Shown here in pieces: positions 7,477-15,313 of a stretch of DNA of 64,000 nt. The notes below the pieces were generated by a model that was not told where the DNA came from, did no database searches, and saw only the letters and a list, made by a program, of their open reading frames with translations. The position numbers and the translations under genes were made by a program. Source of the DNA: CAYNRA01 sp046296415 (lineage in GTDB: Bacteria > Bacteroidota > Bacteroidia > Cytophagales > Spirosomataceae); the NCBI GenBank assembly GCA_046296415.1, contig JBKBLN010000001.1, forward strand, positions 992,001 to 1,056,000, written 5' to 3'. Numbering within the stretch: the stretch's first letter is position 1; the number at the start of each line of letters is the position of its first letter.

Positions 7477-10008
7477 TTGTCTCATTTGAAGCGAATCTCG
7501 ATACATACCGCACTTTGGCTGTTGATTTGCCTAACCTTTGCGGGTTGTTCGCGTGAAATTACGTTGCAAGAGGGAGAATTTCTATTGAATAAACAACGTT
7601 TTGTAGGAAATGAACAGATTGACACCGAAACGTTGGAAAGTCTCATTCCCCTGGCTCAAAAACCTAATTCGCGTCCTCTCAGCTTTTTGCAATTGCCCGT
7701 TACCCCTAAAATATGGTACCTAAACTTTGGCAAAAATATGTTTCGGCCCGAGAAAGTAAAGGGCAAAATGGAGGAGGTGCGAAAAACCCTAGAGGATTTT
7801 CCCGACGAGGCTTTCGCCTCAACTACGCAAAATAGGCGCTATCAAAAATTGGTTCGAAGGTTAAATCGCTACCAAGAAAACTTGGAGATTGGCGCCTCTG
7901 CTTTCTGGCGAAATCTGGGCGAAGAGCCCACCATCATTTCGCAAAACCAGATGCTTGAAACGGCGGTGAAAATTCGCAAGTACTTGCAAGATATTGGGTT
8001 TCGCGATGCTCAGGTTCAAGTGCTTTATGATTCCATCAAACGGTCAGACAAACCGCGCATCAATGTAATCTACAAGGTTCAAGAAAATCAGCCTTACCGC
8101 ATGGATTCCATCATGTACGATAGCCCTGACCAGGACTTGTTACAAGTATTTCAGCGGAATCAGCATACCTCCTTTTTGAAAAAAGACCAACGTTTGGATC
8201 AATTAGAGGTGGAAAAAGAAATAAACCGTTTGGAAAGTCTTGCTCGGCAGGCAGGGTATTACAATTTTCTGGGCCAGTACATTCGTACCTACGTAACCAA
8301 CCAAGCGGGGGATTACCAAAAGTTTCTGGAGCAAAAGAGGGGAGATTTGCATGTGCGAATCGATGTCCCACCCAATGCCAATCGTCATAAAATCTACACC
8401 ATTCGAGGAGTTACTTTCAAAGGATTCGACAATACACTGGTGAACCGACTCATTCAACCGGATACACTCACACTGGATGGTGTAGCCTACATTACCTTGG
8501 ATAAGCGTATTCCGGTTAATTTTATTCATCGACGACTGTTGGTTCGTCCTGGGCAGGTCTACAATAGCCAAACCATCTTAGAAACCCAGCGGCAATTGAG
8601 TCTCCTCAATCAATTTCAATTTGCCGGAACCTTGTTCAAGGAGGTCGACTCCACTGGCTTGGATTTGGAGATTTTTTCACCAAGTCTTGATCGATTCACG
8701 GTCAACGCCAATCTAGGTCCCAATAATATTCAAAATATTTGGGGAGGAGGGCTTACAGGTAGCCTGATCATGCGAAATACCCTCAAACGCCTGGAAACTT
8801 TTGAAGTGGGAGGACGATTCTCCCTGGACGGGCAACCCGCCTTGTTGGATCGTGCAGGCTTTAAGCGGAGTGTAGAAACTGGAGCCAATATCGCTCTGAC
8901 ATTCCCTACATTGATTCTCCCCACCCGGTTCGCCCAATTGTTGGCTCTAAAAAATCCAACCACCCAAGTGGGGGTCGGGGTAAATTATTCGGTACCTATT
9001 TGGGGTGAACGTTTTAACCTAAAATTAACCCAATCGTATTCGTTTCAGCCCAGTCGTTTTTCTTCTGTGAGTGTATCGTTATTTGATTTGAGTTTAATCA
9101 ATACCAATTATTTCACCCAAAGGGCGGAGGGATTGCAATTTTACAATTCCTTGGTGCAGCTTCAATCGGAAGGAAATAATCTTAAAATCACATTTGATCC
9201 CCAGTTTGTCTCGTCTGTGCATGCCACCTATCAGTTCAATAACCAAAATTTACAAAAGCCCTATTCTTCTTCTCGATTCTTCCGGGTGTTTTTAGAATCC
9301 GGAGGAACGTTGTTGAATGTCTGGGGAAATCAATCACGTTTGGGATTGATTGAACAGTTTTTCCCGATTCAAAATGCCAATGCAGCCTCCGACTCGAGCC
9401 GACAATACTTCCAATTTGTTAAGCTTAACATTGATTTTCGACAATATAAGGCCATTTCTTCCACCAGTAGCTGGGCGTATCGTGTCAATGTGGGCGTGAC
9501 GAATCCGTACGGGAAAAATCGAGCACTTCCCTATGAAAAGAACTTTTTCACCGGTGGGAGTAATAGTGTGCGCGCGTGGTCGCCGAGGTCGCTCGGCGTT
9601 GGGTCGGCACCACCAGATATCACCTCTCTTGGGAACATCATACCGCAACCAGGTGATATTTTACTCGAAGGCAGCATCGAGTATCGTAAAAAAATTGGTC
9701 AACTCTTCGGCGACCTGCAATTTGCTACGTTTATTGATGCCGGAAATATCTGGAAATGGCACCCAGTGCCTACTAAGTTAGGACAAGCACAATTTGATCT
9801 TAGTCGTTTTTACCGTGAAATTGCTGTCGGTACAGGCTTCGGTTTCCGTTTGGACTTTACCTATTTTCTCTTCCGTCTCGATTTTGGCATCAAAGTCTTA
9901 GATCCCGCTCAACCAATAGGCCAACGGTTCGTGTTGGACAATTTTAAATTGGGCTTTAATTCAACCTATGGCCTACTTCCCCAAATTGGTATCGGATATC
10001 CGTTTTAA
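7477..10008 (+). CDS. tamL: TamL-type Omp85/BamA-family outer-membrane lipoprotein
   Basis: The product is an 843-aa outer-membrane assembly protein of the BamA/TamA superfamily. The N-terminus is a lipoprotein signal (LLICLTFAGC, lipidated Cys24), which is the mark of TamL, the Bacteroidota TamA homologue. POTRA-like segments follow (IYTIRGVTFKGFDNTLV, LLVRPGQVYNSQTI) and then the C-terminal 16-strand barrel. The barrel loop motif normally VRG(Y/F) reads SVRAWSPRSLG. TamL is thought to act with an inner-membrane TamB in outer-membrane protein or lipid transport; no tamB lies in the window. No ATG exists upstream of the signal: TTG at 7477 or 7486 must start it, since a stop lies at 7471. It is divergent from the RNA methyltransferase gene. 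Confidence 0.9.
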   Translation: MSHLKRISIHTALWLLICLTFAGCSREITLQEGEFLLNKQRFVGNEQIDTETLESLIPLAQKPNSRPLSFLQLPVTPKIWYLNFGKNMFRPEKVKGKMEEVRKTLEDFPDEAFASTTQNRRYQKLVRRLNRYQENLEIGASAFWRNLGEEPTIISQNQMLETAVKIRKYLQDIGFRDAQVQVLYDSIKRSDKPRINVIYKVQENQPYRMDSIMYDSPDQDLLQVFQRNQHTSFLKKDQRLDQLEVEKEINRLESLARQAGYYNFLGQYIRTYVTNQAGDYQKFLEQKRGDLHVRIDVPPNANRHKIYTIRGVTFKGFDNTLVNRLIQPDTLTLDGVAYITLDKRIPVNFIHRRLLVRPGQVYNSQTILETQRQLSLLNQFQFAGTLFKEVDSTGLDLEIFSPSLDRFTVNANLGPNNIQNIWGGGLTGSLIMRNTLKRLETFEVGGRFSLDGQPALLDRAGFKRSVETGANIALTFPTLILPTRFAQLLALKNPTTQVGVGVNYSVPIWGERFNLKLTQSYSFQPSRFSSVSVSLFDLSLINTNYFTQRAEGLQFYNSLVQLQSEGNNLKITFDPQFVSSVHATYQFNNQNLQKPYSSSRFFRVFLESGGTLLNVWGNQSRLGLIEQFFPIQNANAASDSSRQYFQFVKLNIDFRQYKAISSTSSWAYRVNVGVTNPYGKNRALPYEKNFFTGGSNSVRAWSPRSLGVGSAPPDITSLGNIIPQPGDILLEGSIEYRKKIGQLFGDLQFATFIDAGNIWKWHPVPTKLGQAQFDLSRFYREIAVGTGFGFRLDFTYFLFRLDFGIKVLDPAQPIGQRFVLDNFKLGFNSTYGLLPQIGIGYPF

Positions 10009-10022
10009 GGGAATTTTGAAAT

Positions 10023-10057
10023 CTTGCTGACAAATTGTCATATTTTATTTAATTTTG
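10023..10057 (+). promoter_or_regulatory. Probable miaB promoter with a 13-bp palindrome
   Basis: TAATTTTG at 10050-10057 matches the Bacteroidota -7 consensus TAnnTTTG, with CTTG at 10023-10026 as a loosely spaced -33 element. Between them lies TGACAAATTGTCA (10028-10040), a perfect palindrome around one base. Whether it is an operator is unknown. Confidence 0.45.
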
Positions 10058-10083
10058 TCTTTCCATTTTGATTGATTCATCGT

Positions 10084-11523
10084 ATGTCAAGAGTGACAGA
10101 AACATTAAAGATATTGTCTGAAGAAGACAAGGAGGGATTGGATTTGCCCCGTATTACCGAAAGTGATCATTTAGGAGGATCTCGAAAAATGTACATCGAA
10201 TCGTATGGTTGTCAGATGAATTTTTCAGATTCTGAAATTGTCGCCTCCATTTTACGCGAAACAGGTTTTTCGACGACTACCCAATTGGAGGAAGCCGAAT
10301 TGATCCTGTTAAATACCTGTGCCATTCGGGACAACGCCGAACAAAAAGTGCGGAATCGTTTGGCCTCCCTTACGCCAGTCAAAAAACGTAAGCCGGAAGT
10401 AAAAATTGGTGTTCTGGGCTGTATGGCCGAGCGTCTAAAAACCAAATTACTGGAGGAAGAAAAGGTGGTGGATATGGTCGTGGGTCCCGATGCCTATCGT
10501 GACATTCCTCGTCTTCTGACTGAAGTGGAGGAAGGGCACAAGGCAGTGAACGTCTTCTTGTCGAGAGAGGAGACCTATGCCGATATCTCCCCAGTTCGGT
10601 TAGGAACCAACGGCGTGACCGCTTTCATTTCTATTATGAGGGGCTGCGACAACATGTGTAGTTTTTGTGTGGTGCCGTACACGAGGGGCCGGGAGAGATC
10701 AAGAGATCCGCAGACCATTGTGGCAGAGGCCCAGGATCTATTTTCGAAAGGCTACAAAGAAGTTACCTTGCTCGGCCAAAATGTGGACTCGTATAAATGG
10801 ACCAACCCTGCCGGAGAAACTACGAATTTCGCCCAGCTACTTGCCTTGGTGGGAGAGGTAAGTCCTTTGTTGCGGGTTCGGTTTTCCACATCACATCCCA
10901 AGGATATAACCGACGAGGTGCTGTACACCATGGCCAAGTATGAAAATATTTGCAAATACATCCACTTACCGGCTCAAAGTGGGAATAACCGCATTTTGGA
11001 GTTAATGAATCGTACCTACACCCGGGAGTGGTACATGAATAAAATTGATCGGATTCGAGCTATTTTAGGTGAAGATTGTGGGATTTCCCACGACATGATC
11101 GCAGGCTTCTGTACTGAAACAGAGGAAGAGCACCAAGATACCCTTTCTTTGATGGACTATGTTATGTATGACTACGGATATATGTTCGCATACTCCGAAC
11201 GTCCAGGTACTCCCGCTGCCAAGAAGTTCAAGGATGATATTCCAGAGGAAATCAAAAAACGAAGACTTCAGGAAATCATTGAAAAACAACAACTGCATTC
11301 CTTGCAACGAAATCAGCGTGCGATTGGAAAGATTCACAAAGTGCTTGTGGAAGGGTTTTCTAAGCGTTCCGATGCACATTTACAAGGAAGAAATGATCAA
11401 AATAAAGTGGTTGTGTTTCCGAAAGAATCTTTTCAAAAAGGGGATTATGTTTGGGTGAAAGTGACAGAGGTGACGGCCGCTACCCTCATTGGAGTAGCTG
11501 TGGAGCCCAATCAAACTGTCTAA
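10084..11523 (+). CDS. miaB: tRNA-2-methylthio-N6-dimethylallyladenosine synthase
   Basis: Radical-SAM methylthiotransferase that adds the methylthio group to i6A37 of tRNAs reading UNN codons. The 479-aa protein has the N-terminal UPF0004 domain with cysteines in ESYGCQMNFSDSE, LLNTCAIRDNAEQ and GVLGCMAERL, the radical-SAM CxxxCxxC in RGCDNMCSFCVVPYTRGRE and a C-terminal TRAM domain (KVLVEGFSKRSDAHLQGR). The HLPAQSGNNRILELMNR and IAGFCTETEEEH stretches are typical of MiaB rather than RimO. The ATG at 10084 is preferred to a TTG 12 bp upstream. The sigma-54 activator follows after 4 bp. Confidence 0.96.
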   Translation: MSRVTETLKILSEEDKEGLDLPRITESDHLGGSRKMYIESYGCQMNFSDSEIVASILRETGFSTTTQLEEAELILLNTCAIRDNAEQKVRNRLASLTPVKKRKPEVKIGVLGCMAERLKTKLLEEEKVVDMVVGPDAYRDIPRLLTEVEEGHKAVNVFLSREETYADISPVRLGTNGVTAFISIMRGCDNMCSFCVVPYTRGRERSRDPQTIVAEAQDLFSKGYKEVTLLGQNVDSYKWTNPAGETTNFAQLLALVGEVSPLLRVRFSTSHPKDITDEVLYTMAKYENICKYIHLPAQSGNNRILELMNRTYTREWYMNKIDRIRAILGEDCGISHDMIAGFCTETEEEHQDTLSLMDYVMYDYGYMFAYSERPGTPAAKKFKDDIPEEIKKRRLQEIIEKQQLHSLQRNQRAIGKIHKVLVEGFSKRSDAHLQGRNDQNKVVVFPKESFQKGDYVWVKVTEVTAATLIGVAVEPNQTV

Positions 11524-11527
11524 ATGT

Positions 11528-12817
11528 ATGTCTTCAACTATCGATTTACAAACGGTAAAAAATCGTTTTGGTATTATAGGCAATGCTCCTGGGCTAAATC
11601 ATGCCCTGAGCATTGCCATTCAAGTAGCTTCCACAGATCTGTCGGTATTAATTAACGGAGAAAGCGGGAGTGGGAAAGAGTCGTTCTCCAAAATTATTCA
11701 TGGTCTTAGTGCGCGAAAGCACGGAAATTTCATTGCCATTAACTGTGGGGCGATTCCTGAAGGGACCATCGACTCAGAGCTTTTTGGTCATGTGAAAGGG
11801 TCGTTTACCGGTGCCTTGGAAGATCGGAAAGGATATTTTGAAATGACGGATGGCGGGACCATCTTTTTGGATGAAATCGGGGAGATGCCCCTTGGTACCC
11901 AGGCTCGGTTGTTGCGGATCCTCGAGAACGGGGAGTTTATACCCGTGGGGTCCTCTAAGGTCAAAAAAACCAGCGTTCGGGTGGTAGCCGCCACCAATGT
12001 GAATTTGGTGGAGGCCATTGAACGGCGTACTTTTCGAGAAGATCTATATTATCGGTTGAGTACCGTGCCTATCGTAGTCCCCCCTTTGCGCGATCGAGGG
12101 TATGATGTATTTCTTTTGTTTCTCAAATTCACAACGGATTTTGCTGAGAAACAGCGCATTGACCCTATTGAATTGGACGAAGATGCCAAACGAATGTTAT
12201 TAAACTTTCGTTTTCCAGGTAACATTCGTCAATTGAAGAATTTGGCGGAGCAAATGACGATCTTAGAGCGTGATCGACTGATCACAGCCGAAATCCTAAG
12301 CAAATACCTACCCAAAGAACAATCCAGCCAACTCCCGAGCCTCTTGAAGTCTTTTTCCGGACAGGCGTCAGGTGATTTCTCTGAACGAGATTTACTTTAT
12401 AAAGTCTTGTTTGATATGAAGCGGGATATGACCGAGTTGAAGAAGCTTGTTCACATGCTTTTAAATGGGGACCCGATTCAATCGGATACACTTCGAGAAC
12501 ATCGGGCCTTGTTTGACGACCTAGAGACAGAAACCACGAATGTGAATCGACCCAGTTTACTGGTACCAACAGAACATCGAGTCGAAACACCCGGTATAGT
12601 GCACATCGATGATTTTCAATCGGAGCGGCATGATATAGAGGATATTACCCACGAGACTGAGGAGGAGTCCTTGTCATTGGAGAAAAAGGAGCGAGAAATG
12701 ATCGTGAAAGCCTTGCGAAAAAATGGATTTCGTCGTAAATATGCGGCACAAGACTTGGGAATTTCAGAACGTACACTGTACCGTAAGATCAATCAATATG
12801 ACATACAAGATGAGTAA
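11528..12817 (+). CDS. Sigma-54-dependent activator without receiver domain
   Basis: AAA+ enhancer-binding protein of 429 aa. It begins almost directly with the ATPase core: Walker A GESGSGKE at residues 44-51, the sigma-54 contact loop GSFTGA at 91-96 (the usual sequence is GAFTGA), Walker B TIFLDEIGEM, sensor region VRVVAATN and RFPGNIRQLKNL. A variable linker of ~110 residues leads to a C-terminal Fis-type helix-turn-helix (IVKALRKNGFRRKYAAQDLGISERTLYRK). There is no receiver, GAF or PAS domain, so activity is not controlled by a fused sensor. The gene sits between miaB and lptE, an arrangement I recall as conserved in Bacteroidota; its targets are unknown. Confidence 0.92.
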   Translation: MSSTIDLQTVKNRFGIIGNAPGLNHALSIAIQVASTDLSVLINGESGSGKESFSKIIHGLSARKHGNFIAINCGAIPEGTIDSELFGHVKGSFTGALEDRKGYFEMTDGGTIFLDEIGEMPLGTQARLLRILENGEFIPVGSSKVKKTSVRVVAATNVNLVEAIERRTFREDLYYRLSTVPIVVPPLRDRGYDVFLLFLKFTTDFAEKQRIDPIELDEDAKRMLLNFRFPGNIRQLKNLAEQMTILERDRLITAEILSKYLPKEQSSQLPSLLKSFSGQASGDFSERDLLYKVLFDMKRDMTELKKLVHMLLNGDPIQSDTLREHRALFDDLETETTNVNRPSLLVPTEHRVETPGIVHIDDFQSERHDIEDITHETEEESLSLEKKEREMIVKALRKNGFRRKYAAQDLGISERTLYRKINQYDIQDE

Positions 12818-13307
12818 GTGGGCTTTGTACTTCGTTTTATCGGTGTGCCTTTGGGGATGTGGGGTTTATTCATTTTCGGGTACAACGCTATCCAGTGACA
12901 TCAAGACCATTACCATTCAAAATTTTACCATGGGAACGGCCGGTGGTCCTCAGAATTTAGCATTGTCCTTCAATGAAAAATTAAAAGAATATTACCAGCG
13001 CAATACCAGTTTGAAACTTCGCCCGGCGGAAGGCGACTTGTACATTGATGGTTCGATCACGGGGTACGAGTTAAGTCCGGTATCGGCTACGGCTTCCGAC
13101 AAAGCTGCCCTAAACCGCCTAACCATACGGGTGGAAGTGCGATTTTTGAACAAATTGGATGAGACGCAAAATTTCGAAAAGGAATTTTCCTTCTATCAAG
13201 ATTTCCCACAAGAACAATCCTTAACAGAGGCAGAAGGTGCATTAATTCCGCGCATTTTGGATCAATTGGTACTGAATATTTTCAATGATACGGCTGCACA
13301 ATGGTAA
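12810..13307 (+). CDS. lptE: LPS-assembly lipoprotein LptE
   Basis: Outer-membrane lipoprotein that plugs the LptD barrel for lipopolysaccharide export. From the ATG at 12810 it has 165 aa with a lipobox ending LWGC (lipidated Cys17) followed by GVYSFSGTTL, the characteristic start of the Bacteroidota family. The LptE fold is supported by ITIQNFTMGTAGG, LSFNEKLKEYYQRNTSL and the late LILPRIL-like helix. The start overlaps the last 8 bp of the sigma-54 activator (an alternative ATG at 12798 adds four residues), so translation is likely coupled. No lptD is in the window. Confidence 0.85.
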   Translation: MSKWALYFVLSVCLWGCGVYSFSGTTLSSDIKTITIQNFTMGTAGGPQNLALSFNEKLKEYYQRNTSLKLRPAEGDLYIDGSITGYELSPVSATASDKAALNRLTIRVEVRFLNKLDETQNFEKEFSFYQDFPQEQSLTEAEGALIPRILDQLVLNIFNDTAAQW

Positions 13308-13975
13308 CACTTACACAAGATAAGCTACATCAATTACTTAAGCAGCCAGACGAGCTCTCCATGGATGATCTGATGGCTTTGGAATCGGCGGTGAAAAAGT
13401 ACCCATTCTTTCAGATGGGGTATACTCTTCTGGCGAAAGGATTTCATACCAAAGCCCCGGGTATTGCAGGTGATGCTATTCGTTTAGCCGCAATTCATTC
13501 GCCGAATCGAAATATGCTCCGTCGATTGATCGATAATGAGATCGATTGGGACTCTTTCTATGTTCGGAAAGAAGTAGGTCCGGCGCTGGGAAGTGAGCAA
13601 ATCAACGAAGAGATTCGTCGGGAAGCCATTGCCGAGAAAACATTGGACGAACTGGCTTGGGATTGGGAAGAAACCCAACCCCCTCTAGCCTCCGATCAAT
13701 CCGACATTATTGAAAGCTTCATAAAAAATGAACCGAGAATAACCAAACTTCCCACAGGACAAGATGGTGACGAGGGATTTCTGGAGGATTTGAGCGAACG
13801 AAGTACCCAATTGGAAAGCTATCCCGTCACCGAAACGTATGCCAAAATTCTGACCATTCAACGAAAATATGAGAAGGCATTGGAAGTTTATCAAGGACTG
13901 ATTGGAAAATATCCCGAAAAAAGTAGTTACTTTGCAGCCCGGATTGTTGAAGTTCGAAATTTGATGAAATCGTAA
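13301..13975 (+). CDS. Conserved Bacteroidota hypothetical with TPR-like C-terminus
   Basis: The 224-aa soluble protein has no signal or membrane segment. Its N-terminal helical part (MALESAVKKYPFFQMGYTLLAKG) and its C-terminal helix pair (TETYAKILTIQRKYEKALEVYQGLIGKYPE) look like tetratricopeptide repeats, separated by an acidic, low-complexity stretch. It overlaps the lptE stop by 7 bp and precedes secG by 20 bp, so it is likely co-expressed with envelope-biogenesis genes. I know of no assigned function; a scaffold role is possible. Confidence 0.7.
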   Translation: MVTLTQDKLHQLLKQPDELSMDDLMALESAVKKYPFFQMGYTLLAKGFHTKAPGIAGDAIRLAAIHSPNRNMLRRLIDNEIDWDSFYVRKEVGPALGSEQINEEIRREAIAEKTLDELAWDWEETQPPLASDQSDIIESFIKNEPRITKLPTGQDGDEGFLEDLSERSTQLESYPVTETYAKILTIQRKYEKALEVYQGLIGKYPEKSSYFAARIVEVRNLMKS

Positions 13976-13995
13976 TTAGCTAATTTATACTTCTC

Positions 13996-14346
13996 ATGTT
14001 ACTGACCACTATTTTAGTTTTGATGATCATTGCTGCTGTTTTGTTGATCGTCGTTATTTTGATTCAAAACCCCAAAGGAGGCGGATTATCCGGTGAGTTT
14101 GGCGGGGCTACTTCCCAGATGTTTGGTGTACAACGCTCTGGTGATATCATGGAAAAATTGACATGGGGATTTTTCGCCTTCATTATTGTAGGTGCATTAA
14201 CCACTGGTCTACTTTTCAGCTCCGGTGATCAAACAGCCACAAAATCAGCATTGGATGTGGAACAAGCACAAACCGCGCCGCTTCCAGCCGCACCAGCGCC
14301 TGGTGGCTTGCCCGCTGCCACACCGTCAGCCGATACTACGAAATAA
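13996..14346 (+). CDS. secG: Preprotein translocase subunit SecG
   Basis: Small inner-membrane partner of SecYE. The 116-aa protein has two transmembrane helices (LLTTILVLMIIAAVLLIVVIL and WGFFAFIIVGALTTGLLF) flanking the conserved loop IQNPKGGGLSGEFGGATSQMF. The Ala/Pro/Thr-rich C-terminal tail is usual in Bacteroidota. A bidirectional terminator follows the stop codon at once. Confidence 0.93.
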   Translation: MLLTTILVLMIIAAVLLIVVILIQNPKGGGLSGEFGGATSQMFGVQRSGDIMEKLTWGFFAFIIVGALTTGLLFSSGDQTATKSALDVEQAQTAPLPAAPAPGGLPAATPSADTTK

Positions 14347-14382
14347 AAAAAAATCCCGATCCACCGATCGGGATTTTTTTTA
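14345..14382. terminator. Bidirectional terminator between secG and a convergent gene
   Basis: AAATCCCGATC (14351-14361) pairs perfectly with GATCGGGATTT (14366-14376) around a CACC loop. A runs on the left and T runs on the right make it work in both directions; both neighbouring genes end within a few bases of it. Confidence 0.92.
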
Positions 14383-14814
14383 TCAACTAAATGACACCCA
14401 AGCTGCTCCACTGATCAATAAAATCAGATACAATAGAACGGCTGCACCTGTGGCGGTTAAACATCCATACAAAGCTTTCTTGGTTTGGGATTTGTCGTTG
14501 TCCGTCACTAGGATAACTAAAATCACACCCAATAAACCAAAACAACAACCCCAAAAAAAGGCAGGAATGCCCAGGGGTAATTCACTTTCTAAGGCAGCCG
14601 CGATGGAATGAGGCGAATCCAATTGCAAGCGGCTAGCCGTCGATTCAAACTGTTGTAAAACTTGCTCCGGGGATTTTTCTGGATGTGATTCGACATACCG
14701 TTCAATCGATTCCAGCGACTCCCAGTTTGTGGGCGGTGGCGTGTGCTCTGACGCCAACGCAGAACCTAAGCAAATAGATAGCCCAAAGGCCATGAAAACA
14801 GATTTTAGTAGCAT
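14383..14814 (-). CDS. Hypothetical exported two-helix membrane protein
   Basis: From the ATG at 14814 the product is 143 aa with a signal peptide (LLKSVFMAFGLSICLGSALA), a soluble helical part (ESLESIERYVESHPEKSPEQ) and two C-terminal membrane helices (IPAFFWGCCFGLLGVILVIL and CLTATGAAVLLYLILLISG). I do not recognise the family. The gene converges on secG and diverges from groES; a possible promoter (TTGAC, 20-bp spacer, TAACTTGG on the minus strand) and an inverted repeat lie upstream. Confidence 0.6.
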   Translation of the reverse strand: MLLKSVFMAFGLSICLGSALASEHTPPPTNWESLESIERYVESHPEKSPEQVLQQFESTASRLQLDSPHSIAAALESELPLGIPAFFWGCCFGLLGVILVILVTDNDKSQTKKALYGCLTATGAAVLLYLILLISGAAWVSFS

Positions 14815-14843
14815 GTGTAGATGGGTTTTTAAAACCAAGTTAC

Positions 14844-14864
14844 TGACAAAATGTGTATTTGTCA
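14844..14864. promoter_or_regulatory. Inverted repeat TGACAAA-N7-TTTGTCA
   Basis: Perfect 7-bp arms at 14844-14850 and 14858-14864 lie in the spacer between groES and the divergent membrane protein gene. The half-site resembles the palindrome TGACAAATTGTCA upstream of miaB. It overlaps the probable promoter spacer of the minus-strand gene, which would suit a repressor site; this is inference. Confidence 0.35.
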
Positions 14865-15001
14865 ATACAAAGAATCTTGGGTACTGTCTGACATTCCTGT
14901 AAAAATGGCAGATTTTAATCCGTTTTTAGGCCTTGGCAAAGAAGTTGATTCTTAGCTAAACGTCATTCACGATAGTTTAAACTTTTTAAAAACAAGTAAA
15001 C

Positions 15002-15277
15002 ATGTCAGTTAACGTAAAGCCTTTGGCGGATCGCGTATTGGTCGAAGCCGCTCCAGCTGAAGAGAAAACCGCGTTTGGTATCATCATTCCTGATACAGCG
15101 AAAGAAAAACCTCAAAAAGGAACCGTCGTGGCTGTTGGTCCAGGAAAAAAGGACGAGCCTCTTTCTGTTCAAGTAGGTGACGCTGTATTGTATGGCAAGT
15201 ATTCTGGCACTGAAATCACGATTGACGGAAAAGAGTATTTGATCATGCGTGAATCGGATATCTACGCTATTGTTTAA
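15002..15277 (+). CDS. groES: Co-chaperonin GroES
   Basis: The 91-aa co-chaperonin caps the GroEL ring. The start VKPLADRVLVEAAPAEEKTA contains the mobile loop region, followed by IIPDTAKEKPQKGTVVAVGPG and GDAVLYGKYSGTEI, all standard. It is followed after 36 bp by groEL. No CIRCE element is visible upstream, so regulation is probably by another heat-shock route. Confidence 0.97.
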   Translation: MSVNVKPLADRVLVEAAPAEEKTAFGIIIPDTAKEKPQKGTVVAVGPGKKDEPLSVQVGDAVLYGKYSGTEITIDGKEYLIMRESDIYAIV

Positions 15278-15313
15278 TCCTTCCCATTAAAAATCTAATT
15301 AAAGATACACATC

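Noticed and set aside
14933..14950. Sigma-54-like promoter TTGGCA-N6-TTGAT upstream of groES
   Set aside because: The invariant GC at -12 is GA here and the match is short; heat-shock control by sigma-54 is not expected.
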